NCBI GenBank assembly: GCA_030065985.1
Contig: JASJCM010000011.1
Coordinates: 1 to 64,000, forward strand
Reading direction: 5' to 3'
DNA: 64,000 nucleotides
From: Woeseiaceae bacterium
GTDB lineage: Bacteria > Pseudomonadota > Gammaproteobacteria > Steroidobacterales > Woeseiaceae
A model generated the notes under the pieces. It searched no databases. It was given only the letters and a program-made list of their open reading frames with translations, and was not told where the DNA came from. Position 1 is the stretch's first letter. Each line of letters starts with the position of its first letter. Shown here piece after piece: positions 8,086 through 17,321 of the stretch. The position numbers were made by a program, and so were the translations under genes.

Positions 8086-9990
8086 TCATACCCGCGTTCC
8101 GCCAAGCCTGACTACTCTCGACACGGAATCGGTGGCGACGTTAACGGACGTGTCTGTACCGTAGTAGAACAACCTCGACTCGCCCGTCCCCTCCCCGGTA
8201 CGTACCGAGCCCGTCAGCACAGACCCGACGTCCATGTTGACCGTTGCCTGGCTGACGCCGCTGATATCGACGTCCGCGCTGCCGATCGGTCGAATCTCGC
8301 CGAATTCAAGCATGCTCACGCCGCTCACGGTGGCCGTCAGGTCGCCGATCACGAGCCCCTCGCCGTGCACCCTGCTGACACCGTCCACACTCACCGTTAT
8401 CTGCGGCTGAACGAAGTCGCGGAGCGATACCCGGGCAATCGAATCCGCACCGACGTCGATCCGATTCAACACCGGCATCGTGACGTACGCACTCAGGAGC
8501 TGGCCGTGGTCGCCGCCGAGCGTAACCGTGTCGCCGTCCTGGCTAGCCTGGATCTCGCCCGGCGATTCGATGCTGGCACGTACCTCTACAGAGTATTCGG
8601 CACCCTGGGTTATCGTTACCCTCGAGATGCCGTGCACCGCAACGGCCGTGAAATCCGTGAAGTCGTACTCCACCGTGGTCCGATTGAAGATCGGTTCACC
8701 GAACGCAACCTGACTGGCCACAACGAAGTCGCCCGTGGGGCCAGCATGTCCGTCAATAGTGATTTCCGCATCTGCCTGCAGATCGCTCGCCGTGCCATTG
8801 ACGAATACGGTGCTCGCGTCAGTCCTTACGAGCGTGCCGTTGAGATCAAAGGCACTGGCTGATTCGAAGCGAGTGACCATGCCGCCGAGGTGAACGCGCT
8901 GTCCCGGCTCTGCCGCCATGTTGGTGGCACTCGTGATCTCCGATACGACGAGAACACCATTGACCAGTGACCCTCGAACGGTCACGAGCAGCCCGTCTGT
9001 CGGCATGCCTTCCGGCAAGTCGATGAGAACCGCGTTGCTGTAGTCGACGGTCGCCCGATTGACCCTGAACAGCATGTTCGCCAGATCGGTCGCAGCCACT
9101 GTTCCGATGAGCTGCACGTCCGTGCTGATTTCATCCCGTGCGATTCGCGTCGCAAGGATGTCGCCGTCGGCGTTGAGATGACCGCTGATCTGCAGCTGTG
9201 TTCCAAGCGCCAGATCGACATACGTACCTGCGCTATCGCCCAGATCGAATACGGTGTCCTCGTCCGTCAGCACCGTCTGTCCAAGGACGACCAGCCGGCC
9301 GAACTCACCGCTAATGTGTTCGACCGGACCGATGATCGTCGAGGAGTAGCTGATCTCGTCCGCTGTGCCCCTGGCCTCGCTGAAGTTCGCTTCACCATTC
9401 AACGATACCGTGTGGCCGAGCTCCAGGTCGGCAACGACCGCAGGCATGCCGTTGACATAGACCGCGGCGTCGTTGGTTTCATAGCGGATGCCATTGACCG
9501 TAACGCTGTTCAGCTCGGTGATTGCACCAAACGCCGAGACGTTCGCAGTATCGTCATCGAGGATACTGACGGTAGTGGATACGTTTTGCCCAAGCGTTGC
9601 TTCGGTTGCACCGCTCAAGGTCATCACAAAGGTTTCGACCGGCTCGGCCTCGGCGTCATCCGCGATCGAGATGCTGATGGTCCGGTTGCCGGACGTACCA
9701 TCCGGCCAGAACAATGTGCCGCTGGCCCTCACGTAGTCCCGCCCGCCTGTGGCGGTCTCATCCGAGGTAGCGAAATCGACGCTCGCGAGACCCGCGGAAC
9801 CACCACGTCGCTCGACCCTGATGTTGACGACAGCACCCTCGCTCACGTCGTAAGAAGCTTCGGCAATCTGCAGAATGCCAGCGGACCCGCCGGAGGGATC
9901 TCCGCCGCCGCTGCTGCTGCTGCTGCAAGCACTGAGCAGACCCAGTACGACCAGGCCCGCATAGATTAAGAATAGAGATTTTGTACGCAT
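8086..9990 (-). CDS. Calx-beta / DUF5666 / DUF2807 lipoprotein
   Basis: The chosen ATG at 9990 is preceded by GGGAGGAG at 5 bases; an in-frame ATG 27 bases upstream has no such site. The product is 634 residues with lipobox GLLSAC followed by a serine/glycine linker. The order is Calx-beta (about 35-145), DUF5666 repeats (about 150-430) and a C-terminal beta-helical DUF2807-type domain (about 440-630). The last has repeated phrases such as VSVDGVSRVHGEGL, ATVSGVSMLEFGE and VDISGVSQATVNM, as in GIN-type head domains. The first two parts are paralogous to the lipoprotein at 3965-5071. DUF2807 domains are extracytoplasmic and of unknown function. Its upstream module is shared with the 5071 gene. 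Confidence 0.85.
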   Translation of the reverse strand: MRTKSLFLIYAGLVVLGLLSACSSSSSGGGDPSGGSAGILQIAEASYDVSEGAVVNIRVERRGGSAGLASVDFATSDETATGGRDYVRASGTLFWPDGTSGNRTISISIADDAEAEPVETFVMTLSGATEATLGQNVSTTVSILDDDTANVSAFGAITELNSVTVNGIRYETNDAAVYVNGMPAVVADLELGHTVSLNGEANFSEARGTADEISYSSTIIGPVEHISGEFGRLVVLGQTVLTDEDTVFDLGDSAGTYVDLALGTQLQISGHLNADGDILATRIARDEISTDVQLIGTVAATDLANMLFRVNRATVDYSNAVLIDLPEGMPTDGLLVTVRGSLVNGVLVVSEITSATNMAAEPGQRVHLGGMVTRFESASAFDLNGTLVRTDASTVFVNGTASDLQADAEITIDGHAGPTGDFVVASQVAFGEPIFNRTTVEYDFTDFTAVAVHGISRVTITQGAEYSVEVRASIESPGEIQASQDGDTVTLGGDHGQLLSAYVTMPVLNRIDVGADSIARVSLRDFVQPQITVSVDGVSRVHGEGLVIGDLTATVSGVSMLEFGEIRPIGSADVDISGVSQATVNMDVGSVLTGSVRTGEGTGESRLFYYGTDTSVNVATDSVSRVVRLGGTRV

Positions 9991-10037
9991 GACGACTCCT
10001 CCCGCATTTGTGTTCAATCATTGTTCGTCTCAGGATT

Positions 10038-10104
10038 GATTGAATACTCGTGCGCGAGTTGTCGCTTGATGAACGTGTAATATCTACCTGATATTCAGAT
10101 CAGG
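10038..10104. promoter_or_regulatory. Shared upstream module, copy B
   Basis: This is the counterpart of 5121-5187, upstream of the minus-strand lipoprotein at 9990. Blocks are GATTGAA (10038), the inverted repeat ACTCG-tgcg-CGAGT, TGATGA (10067), TAATATC (10078) and the inverted repeat CCTGAT-ATTCAG-ATCAGG (10087-10104). The spacings of 29 and 11 bases match copy A. The inverted repeats changed sequence but not pairing or position, which suggests palindromic regulator sites or structured RNA. Confidence 0.55.
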
Positions 10105-10112
10105 GAACTGCC

Positions 10113-10163
10113 GACCCAGGTGGGGTCTGGACTGCAAAGTCCGGAGGGCATGGCGGCCCTTCC
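10113..10163 (+). other. Run of three short hairpins, possible structured RNA
   Basis: Immediately after the module at 10038-10104 there are three consecutive perfect stems. They are GACCC-aggtg-GGGTC (10113-10127), GGACT-GCAA-AGTCC with a GNRA tetraloop (10129-10142), and AGGGC-atggcg-GCCCT (10145-10160), which extends by GG/CC around one bulged base. They lie 110-160 bases upstream of the diguanylate cyclase gene. The strand and transcription are not known. It does not match the c-di-GMP GEMM consensus that I can recall. Confidence 0.4.
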
Positions 10164-10275
10164 GAAAATTTTACCAGTGGGTCTTTTTTCCAGGGTTGAT
10201 ACCTGTGTCCTATCCCTCGCCCTTGGATTATTCTAACGTTCGCTGTTCACAGCCCTGCGTTCGCCCTATTCGGAA

Positions 10276-11733
10276 ATGAAACCCTCCATCATTACCCGAC
10301 CAATCGTTATCGTGCTGATGCTCTCGCTCGGCGGGGCGTTTTTCTATGCGACGTACAACGCGATCGACAACATCGTCGCCGACCAGAGCCGCGTGCAGCA
10401 GGAGACCGTGTCTCCGGTCTATGAGCTGGTCCGTGATGAGCTGCTCCGACCTCTTTACATCGCGGAGACGTTCGCAAGCTCGATCCATTTTACGACGACG
10501 ATGGATTCCCCTGGTCTCGACGAAGACATATTGCTTCGCCGATTGCAGGATATGGAACAGGATCTTGGCCTGAAATTCTTCGTCGCCAGTGAACTTACCC
10601 GGAAGCAGTACTTCTCCGATGGATCAACGCTGGATCTCGTCGAAGGCGAGGTAGCGTGGTACTTCGAAGGCATGGCACAAGAAAAGGACATCATGGCGGA
10701 CCTCGGCAAGGTAGGCGACGTGCACCTGTATTTCGATGTCAAGATCTATGGCCGTGATCGCGAGTTCCTCGGCTACGTTGGAGTGGGCAAGCCCATTCGC
10801 CAGTTCATCGATACGTTCGATCAATACAAAGCCCGCTACGGCTACGATTTCCTTTTCACGAATGAAAGAAACGAAATCATTCTGACGTCCATTCCGGAAC
10901 TGGTGGTGACCGATGCTTACATCCCGACGCTGGAATCCCTCGAGTGGTTCGATCACGGTGATGTGTCGCAAGACAGTCATAACAGTGAAGTCATCCAGGT
11001 CGACGACGAAGATTTCCTGATCTCGGAGTTCGGCATTGAGCAACTCGGCTGGCGCTTGCTGTTGCTCACACCGCTCGAAGCCCGGCAGGCACAAACCACG
11101 CAGGCCTTCATGATCAGTGCGGCCACCTCGATGGGCAGCGTATCGCTGCTCGCAGTGGCAATCTTTTGCCTGATGCTCTTGTACAAGAAGCACCTGGAGA
11201 AGAGGACCGAAGTTGATTTGCTCACCGGCCTGCCGAACCGCAGCTTCATCGAGCGGCGCTACGCCGAGCTGCAACGCGACGGCGGCTCGCTCTGCGCCAT
11301 CATCATCGATCTCGATCACTTCAAGACGATCAACGACACCCACGGTCACGATGCCGGCGACCGCGTGCTCAAGGCGGCAGCGTCGGTCTTCGGCGAAGTG
11401 TTGCGCGACAGGGATACCGTCGGCCGCTGGGGCGGTGAGGAATTCGTCATGCTGCTCCCCGCCAAGTCGGTAGCGACTGGCAAATCCATCGCGGAAAGGG
11501 CCCGCCGGCGCCTCGAGAGCCTGACCATTGATCTAAGAGACTCCAGCGTCTCGATCACCGCAAGCTTTGGCGTTGCTTTTGGTCCGGGCCGCGATGAATC
11601 GCTCGCTGATCTCCTGGCCAGGGCCGACAAGGTGCTTTACGAGGCCAAGGAAATGGGCCGTAACCAGGTCAAGCTTTGTAAAGAGGCAGCAGCCGAGGCC
11701 TTGGCGAGCCAGCCCGACGTTGCGAGTGCATAG
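10276..11733 (+). CDS. Membrane diguanylate cyclase
   Basis: This 485-residue protein makes cyclic di-GMP from two GTP. An N-terminal transmembrane helix (about 10-30) precedes a periplasmic Cache-like sensor region (about 35-280), and a second transmembrane segment (about 283-305) leads into a C-terminal GGDEF domain. The active-site motif is GGEEF (near 386), preceded by RWGGEEF and by an intact inhibitory site RDRD five residues upstream. The nucleotide-binding stretch DLLTGLPNR and DLDHFKTIND are also present. The protein is therefore likely active and product-inhibited. It is divergent from the DUF5666/DUF2807 lipoprotein, sharing a roughly 285-base upstream region with it. Confidence 0.92.
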   Translation: MKPSIITRPIVIVLMLSLGGAFFYATYNAIDNIVADQSRVQQETVSPVYELVRDELLRPLYIAETFASSIHFTTTMDSPGLDEDILLRRLQDMEQDLGLKFFVASELTRKQYFSDGSTLDLVEGEVAWYFEGMAQEKDIMADLGKVGDVHLYFDVKIYGRDREFLGYVGVGKPIRQFIDTFDQYKARYGYDFLFTNERNEIILTSIPELVVTDAYIPTLESLEWFDHGDVSQDSHNSEVIQVDDEDFLISEFGIEQLGWRLLLLTPLEARQAQTTQAFMISAATSMGSVSLLAVAIFCLMLLYKKHLEKRTEVDLLTGLPNRSFIERRYAELQRDGGSLCAIIIDLDHFKTINDTHGHDAGDRVLKAAASVFGEVLRDRDTVGRWGGEEFVMLLPAKSVATGKSIAERARRRLESLTIDLRDSSVSITASFGVAFGPGRDESLADLLARADKVLYEAKEMGRNQVKLCKEAAAEALASQPDVASA

Positions 11734-11789
11734 CCTCTGTTCCATCACTCCGCGCGTCGAAGTGGTCCAATCGCTGGTAGAGTCCGGTC

Positions 11790-12431
11790 ATGCGCGATAA
11801 CGGAAAGATCGCCGACTGGAACGACGACAAAGGTTACGGATTCATCGCTCCGACGCGTGGTGGTTCAAAGGTCTTCGTACACATCAAGGCCTTCAAGAAC
11901 CGCAGCCGTCGACCAATCGTTGGCGACAAAGTAGCGTACTCCAAAGGCAGGGACGAAACGGGCCGGTCTCGCGCCATCAGGGCTGTTCTCGCCGGCGACA
12001 AATTGGGCCGAGACCGTAAACGACATCGTGCGATTCCAGCGTTCTTATTCCCTGGGCTTTTTCTCGTAGCAGTCGGCGCTTCGGTCGCTGCGAATCTGAC
12101 ACATCCGTGGATATTGATTGTTTACCTTGCTATCAGCGTACTGACTTTCATTGTGTACGCTATTGACAAGTCGGCCGCGCAGAGTGGTCGTTGGCGTACG
12201 AACGAAGGAACGCTTCACATCCTCGCACTGGCTGGAGGTTGGCCCGGCGCATGGATCGCTCAGCAGACGCTCAGGCACAAATCGAGAAAGGTCTCATTCC
12301 GCGTCGTTTTTTGGGCAACCGTCCTGCTGAACTGCGCGGGTCTGATCTGGCTTCATACATCTGATGGGCAAGCCAGGTTGGAGCAGTTGCTGGAGACAAG
12401 TATCACCGCGAAATACAGTCGCTATTCTTGA
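11790..12431 (+). CDS. Cold-shock domain fused to DUF1294 membrane protein
   Basis: This 213-residue protein has an N-terminal cold-shock fold (residues 1-68) with the RNP1-like KGYGFI and VFVHIKAF motifs that bind single-stranded nucleic acid. A basic linker follows, then about four hydrophobic segments of a DUF1294 membrane domain (YAIDKSAAQSGRWRTNEGTLHILALAGGWPG is the signature; residues about 137-170). This fusion is a known arrangement in Proteobacteria, but its role is not established. It stands alone, downstream of the diguanylate cyclase by about 56 bases. Confidence 0.88.
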   Translation: MRDNGKIADWNDDKGYGFIAPTRGGSKVFVHIKAFKNRSRRPIVGDKVAYSKGRDETGRSRAIRAVLAGDKLGRDRKRHRAIPAFLFPGLFLVAVGASVAANLTHPWILIVYLAISVLTFIVYAIDKSAAQSGRWRTNEGTLHILALAGGWPGAWIAQQTLRHKSRKVSFRVVFWATVLLNCAGLIWLHTSDGQARLEQLLETSITAKYSRYS

Positions 12432-12456
12432 TAGCCTCAGAATCGGGCGACTTCTG

Positions 12457-13338
12457 ATGGACAAGGATGAAGTTGTGAACACGAATTTGATCATCGTTAG
12501 ATTTGTGGTCGCCATCACTATTCTGGCGAGTTCACTAGCGATAACTGGATGCACCGCGACTCGTCCAGATCCGATCGCGGCGGATATCGCCTGGGTCGCA
12601 AGCGGTGAATTTTGCGAACCCGAGACCGTCTTGCCATTGCCTGACGATACCTTGCTGGTTTCAAACGTTTGCGATTTCCGTGAGCGCGGCAACGGTTTTC
12701 TCACACTCCTGGACAAAGATGGTCAGCCGCTTGATTGGCACATTGTCGATGGACTCGATGCGCCGTTAGGTATGGCCCTGATTGGCGACCGCCTATACGT
12801 AGTCGACAACAATCGACTGCGTATCTTTCGCTGGCCCGGCTACGAGCCACTGGAAACTGTCGATCTTGGCACGACGGTCGCAAATGACGTGGCAGCAGCG
12901 CCTGACGGCGTTGTCTACGTTACCGATACTGCAAAACATCAGGTAATCCGTCGGTCTCCGGACGGCACAAAATCTGTACTTGCTGGCGAAGCTCGATTCA
13001 CAGGCGCCAACGGCATCGCCCTCGATGGTGAACGACTCTTTGTAGGCGGCGCGCGACTGTGGCAAGTGAATCTGCGAACCGGGTCCATAGTAACGATCGG
13101 CCCAGAATGGCTTGCAGATATCGATGGTATCGAGCTGGAAGCAGACGGCACCTTACAGCTCACCCCGGTTGCAGGACCCCTGGTCCGGTATCGCGATGAC
13201 GATGACATTCAGATATTCGCAGGCGACGGCATTAGCAGCGCTAATCACGGCTATGCACCAAGTCTGGGACTGGCTCTCATCCCAACTGGCTTCGACAATA
13301 CGGTGATAGCGATTCGGTTTGCCGACGACGATCAGTAG
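12457..13338 (+). CDS. Lipoprotein with beta-propeller-like repeats
   Basis: The reading frame is open further upstream, but ATG 12457 is preferred because it begins just past the DUF1294 stop and puts a signal sequence with lipobox SLAITGC at the front (GTG 12475 is an alternative). The 293-residue product has about six repeats of strand-rich phrases such as GMALIGDRLYVVDNNRLRIF, DVAAAPDGVVYVTDTAKHQVIR and NGIALDGERLFVGG. These are typical of NHL/SMP-30-type beta-propellers. Substrate and role are unknown; it is probably anchored in the outer membrane. Confidence 0.75.
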   Translation: MDKDEVVNTNLIIVRFVVAITILASSLAITGCTATRPDPIAADIAWVASGEFCEPETVLPLPDDTLLVSNVCDFRERGNGFLTLLDKDGQPLDWHIVDGLDAPLGMALIGDRLYVVDNNRLRIFRWPGYEPLETVDLGTTVANDVAAAPDGVVYVTDTAKHQVIRRSPDGTKSVLAGEARFTGANGIALDGERLFVGGARLWQVNLRTGSIVTIGPEWLADIDGIELEADGTLQLTPVAGPLVRYRDDDDIQIFAGDGISSANHGYAPSLGLALIPTGFDNTVIAIRFADDDQ

Positions 13339-13362
13339 TACTGTCTTGCGCTTGCCGAGAAG

Positions 13363-14204
<842 letters not shown>

Positions 14205-14270
14205 TGCCCGAATTTGACCGCTCGGTGACTATAACGGCTCTGCGTCGAAGTCGCCGGTTACTGAAACACA

Positions 14271-14293
14271 AACGCCCCTCGAAAAGGGGCGTT
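14271..14293 (-). terminator. Hairpin upstream of the M23 gene
   Basis: The stem is AACGCCCCT-cgaaa-AGGGGCGTT, 9 perfect base pairs. On the minus strand it is followed by TGTGTTTC, a weak U tract. It would stop readthrough from the tRNA-Phe region before the M23 gene. Confidence 0.5.
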
Positions 14294-14299
14294 CGGCGT

Positions 14300-14502
14300 A
14301 TGGTGGCCAGGGGCGGACCGATTCGCGAAGCGAATCAGGACAGCAAAGCTGCCCGAAGGGCGAGAATCGGCATAAGCCGATTCGAGTCTATCGAACGTGG
14401 TTCACGACGCTGATCTCAGAAACGAGCAGGCCCCTCAACGAGGGGCCTGTTCAGTTTCTGGTGGCCAGGGGCGGAATCGAACCACCGACACGCGGATTTT
14501 CA
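14300..14502. repeat. 203-bp tRNA-Phe-derived repeat, copy 2
   Basis: This is the partner of 13363-13565. It begins with a 17-base tRNA-Phe 3' end copy (14301-14317), contains the same hairpin string, and ends inside the intact tRNA-Phe gene. The stem AATCGGC-ataa-GCCGATT here is fully Watson-Crick. Together with 14205-14299 it fills the stretch between the M23 gene and the tRNA. No protein gene is evident. Confidence 0.85.
14428..14448 (-). terminator. Terminator-like stem downstream of tRNA-Phe
   Basis: AGGCCCCTC-aac-GAGGGGCCT forms a 9-bp stem starting about 10 bases past the tRNA 3' end. On the minus strand it is followed by GCTCGTTTCTG. The copy at 13491-13511 has one stem mismatch. Confidence 0.5.
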
Positions 14503-14534
14503 ATCCGCTGCTCTACCAACTGAGCTACCTGGCC
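14459..14534 (-). tRNA. tRNA-Phe (GAA)
   Basis: This is a 76-base gene with the CCA end encoded. The acceptor stem is GGCCAGG/CCTGGCC and the D arm is AGCTCAGTTGGTAGAGC. The anticodon stem-loop GCGGA-TTGAAAA-TCCGC has anticodon GAA. The T arm is GGTGG-TTCGATT-CCGCC, which contains one U-G pair. The discriminator base is A. Its 3' end is duplicated three more times within 1.1 kb downstream. Confidence 0.97.
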
Positions 14535-14636
14535 GTTTTCTGATCGCCGACAGGCCGTCTCGGACGAGGGGGCCAGCGGGCGGGCGACGTATTACACCTA
14601 TATCGGCAGGGGCAGTCAAGGCACAATGCCCCCTCT

Positions 14637-15272
14637 ATGGCAGCTTCCTGGACAAAAACCGCGTGGGCCGGCTGGTCCGTGATGACTTTCCTCGCGATCG
14701 GTGTCGCGACCTATGGTGCCGTGGCCGCTTTTCTCAGTCTTGACGGCAGCTTACCGTCGATGACGCACCACTACCCTGACCGCACGACTGCCGCCGCCTT
14801 GCACTTTGGAATCGGCGGGCTGGCACTCATATTGGGGCCGTGGCAGTTCCTCCCGGCATTACGTCGCAAAGCGCCCGCGGCGCATCGCTGGACCGGTCGC
14901 CTTTACGTCCTGAGCTGCCTGGTCTCCGGCTGCGCCGCACTCGTGCTCGCACAGCAGACTCATACAGGCCTCAACTCTCAGATCGGCTTCGTCCTGCTCG
15001 CGACCCTCTGGCTCATCACGACGCTGATCGGATGGAAGCGTGCCCGCGAGCGGGATTTCGCTGCGCACCGCCGGTCGATGATCCGGTCCTTCGCGCTTAC
15101 TCTGGCGGCGGTGACCCTGCGTTTCTACCTTCCGCTATCGCAGGTGCTCGAGATACCTTTCCACGTCGCCTATCCGATCATCTCCTACGCATGCTGGGTA
15201 CCAAACGTCCTCATCGCCGAATGGATGATTCGGCGTTCCGCCATTCAGCCTGCTAGTCCAGCACCGCAATAA
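14637..15272 (+). CDS. DUF2306 membrane protein
   Basis: This 211-residue protein has about seven hydrophobic segments. It carries the family's landmarks: HFGIGGLALILGPWQFLP (about 60-77), HRWTGRLYVLSCLVSG (about 86-101) and the basic FAAHRRSMIRSFALT (about 141-155). Function is not established for the family. It overlaps the 3' end of the convergent winged-helix gene by 20 bases. Confidence 0.85.
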   Translation: MAASWTKTAWAGWSVMTFLAIGVATYGAVAAFLSLDGSLPSMTHHYPDRTTAAALHFGIGGLALILGPWQFLPALRRKAPAAHRWTGRLYVLSCLVSGCAALVLAQQTHTGLNSQIGFVLLATLWLITTLIGWKRARERDFAAHRRSMIRSFALTLAAVTLRFYLPLSQVLEIPFHVAYPIISYACWVPNVLIAEWMIRRSAIQPASPAPQ

Positions 15273-15699
15273 CGATCGCGATCACGACGATAAAGAGTAT
15301 TAGCCCGCCGATGAGAAGCTGCCGCCGGCGCAGTTCGATGAACAGCTTGTCGCCGACCACGCGAATCTCCCCGGGCGCGTCTTCGACTGGCAGGAGGAGT
15401 CGATAGCCGCGTTTTGGCAGCGTCTCGATCGCCTCGAAGTCCTTCTCCTGCCTGCCAACAGACACGTCCCGTAGTGCTTCACGCAGCTGGTAAATACACC
15501 GCGACAGCGTGTGCTCGGTGACAACGACATCGGGCCAGACTGTATCGATCAGGTCTGCCCTGCTGACCACGTGCCCGGAGTACCGGGCGAGTACCACGAG
15601 CACTTCCATCACCTTGGGCTCGAGCCGCACGGTGCCTATTGGGCCGGTCACCGTCCCTTCGCGATAGTCGAGACTGAGCTGCAGCGTGGTCGTCGCCAT
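15253..15699 (-). CDS. Membrane-tethered winged-helix regulator (CadC-like)
   Basis: ATG 15699 is preferred over an in-frame TTG at 15705; AGGG lies 9 bases upstream. The 148-residue product is an OmpR/CadC-type winged helix (residues about 8-105; VVSRADLIDTVWPDVVVTEHTLSRCIYQLREAL...ETLPKRGYRLL). It ends in a single transmembrane helix (about 127-147) and has no periplasmic sensor. Its DNA-binding domain is close to that of the NTPase regulator at 5220, including the shared phrases VVSR, TVWP/KVWP and VTEHTL. It lies divergent from the DUF5666 lipoprotein at 15881, echoing the 5071/5220 arrangement, so it probably controls that gene. Confidence 0.85.
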   Translation of the reverse strand: MATTTLQLSLDYREGTVTGPIGTVRLEPKVMEVLVVLARYSGHVVSRADLIDTVWPDVVVTEHTLSRCIYQLREALRDVSVGRQEKDFEAIETLPKRGYRLLLPVEDAPGEIRVVGDKLFIELRRRQLLIGGLILFIVVIAIVIAVLD

Positions 15700-15880
15700 T
15701 ACCAATGACCCTACTCCCGGACCGCCTGGCGCGCATGCGGACTTTTACCTACGTGTAGCAGGCTGATTTGCCGCCTTTTTTCTCCCCGAACTCGTCATCA
15801 ACTCGACATCAGCCCACCCTCAAGCAAGTCGGCGCCCGGTTTCTTCCAATGGTCCCATTCCCAATGGAAGGAGGCATGAC

Positions 15881-16873
15881 ATGAAACACGCACTTCGACT
15901 GAATTCCCTGTTTATCGCCTGTGCAACGCTTGCCGCCTGCGATGGCGGTGGCATCTCCGTCGACATCACGGGACCCTCGTTCAAGGCGGGATCCGAAATT
16001 TCGGAGCCTGTTGCATCCATCGGTACGGTCAGGGTGAACGGTGGAATTCGCGTCAACGGCGTCCACTACGACACCCACTCGGCAACCGTCCTTATTAATG
16101 GTGTCGTTTCGACGAAAGACGACCTCGAGACCGGACAGTTCGTCCAGGTCGAAGGCCGTGTAGGCGGACTCGGCCTGACCGGCGATGCGACGTTCGTGAA
16201 CATGGACGCTAACATTATCGGGCCCGTCGAGAGCGTCGATTTCGATGACAACGCGCTCACGGTCATGGGCCAGACCGTCTTCGTCGGCACGACAACCCGC
16301 TTTGGCGCAGGCCTCGATCCGAACGATCTCGGTAGCGTACGGCTCGGTGCTCGCGTCGCGGTCAATGGCTTTGCGACTGGAGACGGGGGACTTGAAGCAA
16401 CCCGCATCGATCTCGCGCCCGCCGATGCGATGGCGCAGGTGATTGGTCCAGCCATTGCGGTCGATAACGGACAGCGATCGTTCCGCGTCGGCGCCCTCGA
16501 CGTCGACTATGGCAATAGCCGCGTTATCGAACTGCCTTCCGGCTTCCCGCGCGCTGGCGACACCGTGCTGGTACGCGGAGTGTTTGCGAACGACATGCTC
16601 GTCGCTGACGAACTGCGGGCCACCTACGCAACGGGTCCTCGCGCCGTCCGGCAGCGTGTCTACCTCGAAGGCCTGGTCACGGAGTTCACGAATACCGGTG
16701 CATTCGACGTCGGCGCCCACCAGGTATCGACGACTGGCACAACGCAATATCGGAATGGCGTGGCCGAGGACCTCGGCGTCGATTCGCAGATACGTGTATA
16801 CGGGCGTATTGGCAGTGACGGCGTTACCATTGTTGCAGACACGATCACACACATGACCCTGATCGAACGCTAA
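15881..16873 (+). CDS. DUF5666 lipoprotein without Calx-beta
   Basis: This 330-residue protein has lipobox TLAAC. DUF5666-type repeats fill the mature part (IRVNGVHYDTHSATVLINGV; DDLETGQFVQVEGRV; IIGPVESVDFDDNALTVMGQTV). It is paralogous to the lipoproteins at 3965 and 8086 but lacks their Calx-beta and DUF2807 parts. The ribosome site GGAGG is about 10 bases before the ATG. Upstream, CGTCATCAACTCGACA and CAAGCAAGTC weakly resemble the shared module of the other two genes. It is followed after 17 bases by a small membrane protein gene. Confidence 0.85.
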   Translation: MKHALRLNSLFIACATLAACDGGGISVDITGPSFKAGSEISEPVASIGTVRVNGGIRVNGVHYDTHSATVLINGVVSTKDDLETGQFVQVEGRVGGLGLTGDATFVNMDANIIGPVESVDFDDNALTVMGQTVFVGTTTRFGAGLDPNDLGSVRLGARVAVNGFATGDGGLEATRIDLAPADAMAQVIGPAIAVDNGQRSFRVGALDVDYGNSRVIELPSGFPRAGDTVLVRGVFANDMLVADELRATYATGPRAVRQRVYLEGLVTEFTNTGAFDVGAHQVSTTGTTQYRNGVAEDLGVDSQIRVYGRIGSDGVTIVADTITHMTLIER

Positions 16874-16890
16874 AGCGGAATCGGCATGAC

Positions 16891-17292
16891 ATGACGTTCA
16901 TCGGCATCATTTTCTGCCTTGCCATCGTGCTCATCGCGGGCACGGGCGTTGTCTCGCCGCCGGCTTTTCTGACGATCATCCGGCGGCTGACCTCGCTACA
17001 GGGCTTCTACCTGGTTGCCGTCCTTCGCATCGCCTTCGGCGCCGTGCTGTACCTCGCGGCGCCGGTGTCGCAGATGCCGACGCTCATCGAGATCACCGGC
17101 ATCGTCGTGTTCGTTTCGGGTGTCGTCACGCCGTTCTTCAGCCATCGCCGCTATCGAAAGGTTGTGGAGTGGTGGGCCGGCGGCGGTGACCTCTACATCC
17201 GGATCTGGGCAGGCTGCGCGATCATCTTCGCACTACTGCTTGGCTGGGTTCTATTGCCCAAGGAATTCGTTCTAAGAATCTTCGGGATTTAG
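16891..17292 (+). CDS. Small four-helix membrane protein, unknown
   Basis: This 133-residue protein has four hydrophobic segments (about 3-22, 40-57, 65-82, 104-123) and a basic loop (SHRRYRKVVEWW). I do not recognise a named family. It follows the DUF5666 lipoprotein by 17 bases and may be co-transcribed with it. Confidence 0.7.
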   Translation: MTFIGIIFCLAIVLIAGTGVVSPPAFLTIIRRLTSLQGFYLVAVLRIAFGAVLYLAAPVSQMPTLIEITGIVVFVSGVVTPFFSHRRYRKVVEWWAGGGDLYIRIWAGCAIIFALLLGWVLLPKEFVLRIFGI

Positions 17293-17321
17293 CGGGCGAT
17301 AGCCTGTAGAGTGCGCTCGTC

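Noticed and set aside
10120-10145. tRNA-Cys-like anticodon arm (GGACTGCAAAGTCC)
   Set aside because: The hairpin is even-length with a 4-base loop, and there is no D arm, T arm or CCA-bearing acceptor stem around it.
10087-10163. c-di-GMP (GEMM-I) riboswitch upstream of the diguanylate cyclase
   Set aside because: GCAAAG is present, but the paired GGGCAAACC element and the GAAA tetraloop/receptor layout are missing. The stems are independent hairpins.
15760-15880. Full third copy of the shared lipoprotein upstream module
   Set aside because: Only TCATCA and CAAGCAAG match, with a shorter spacer and no TAATATC or equivalent inverted repeat. It is kept as a weak resemblance only.
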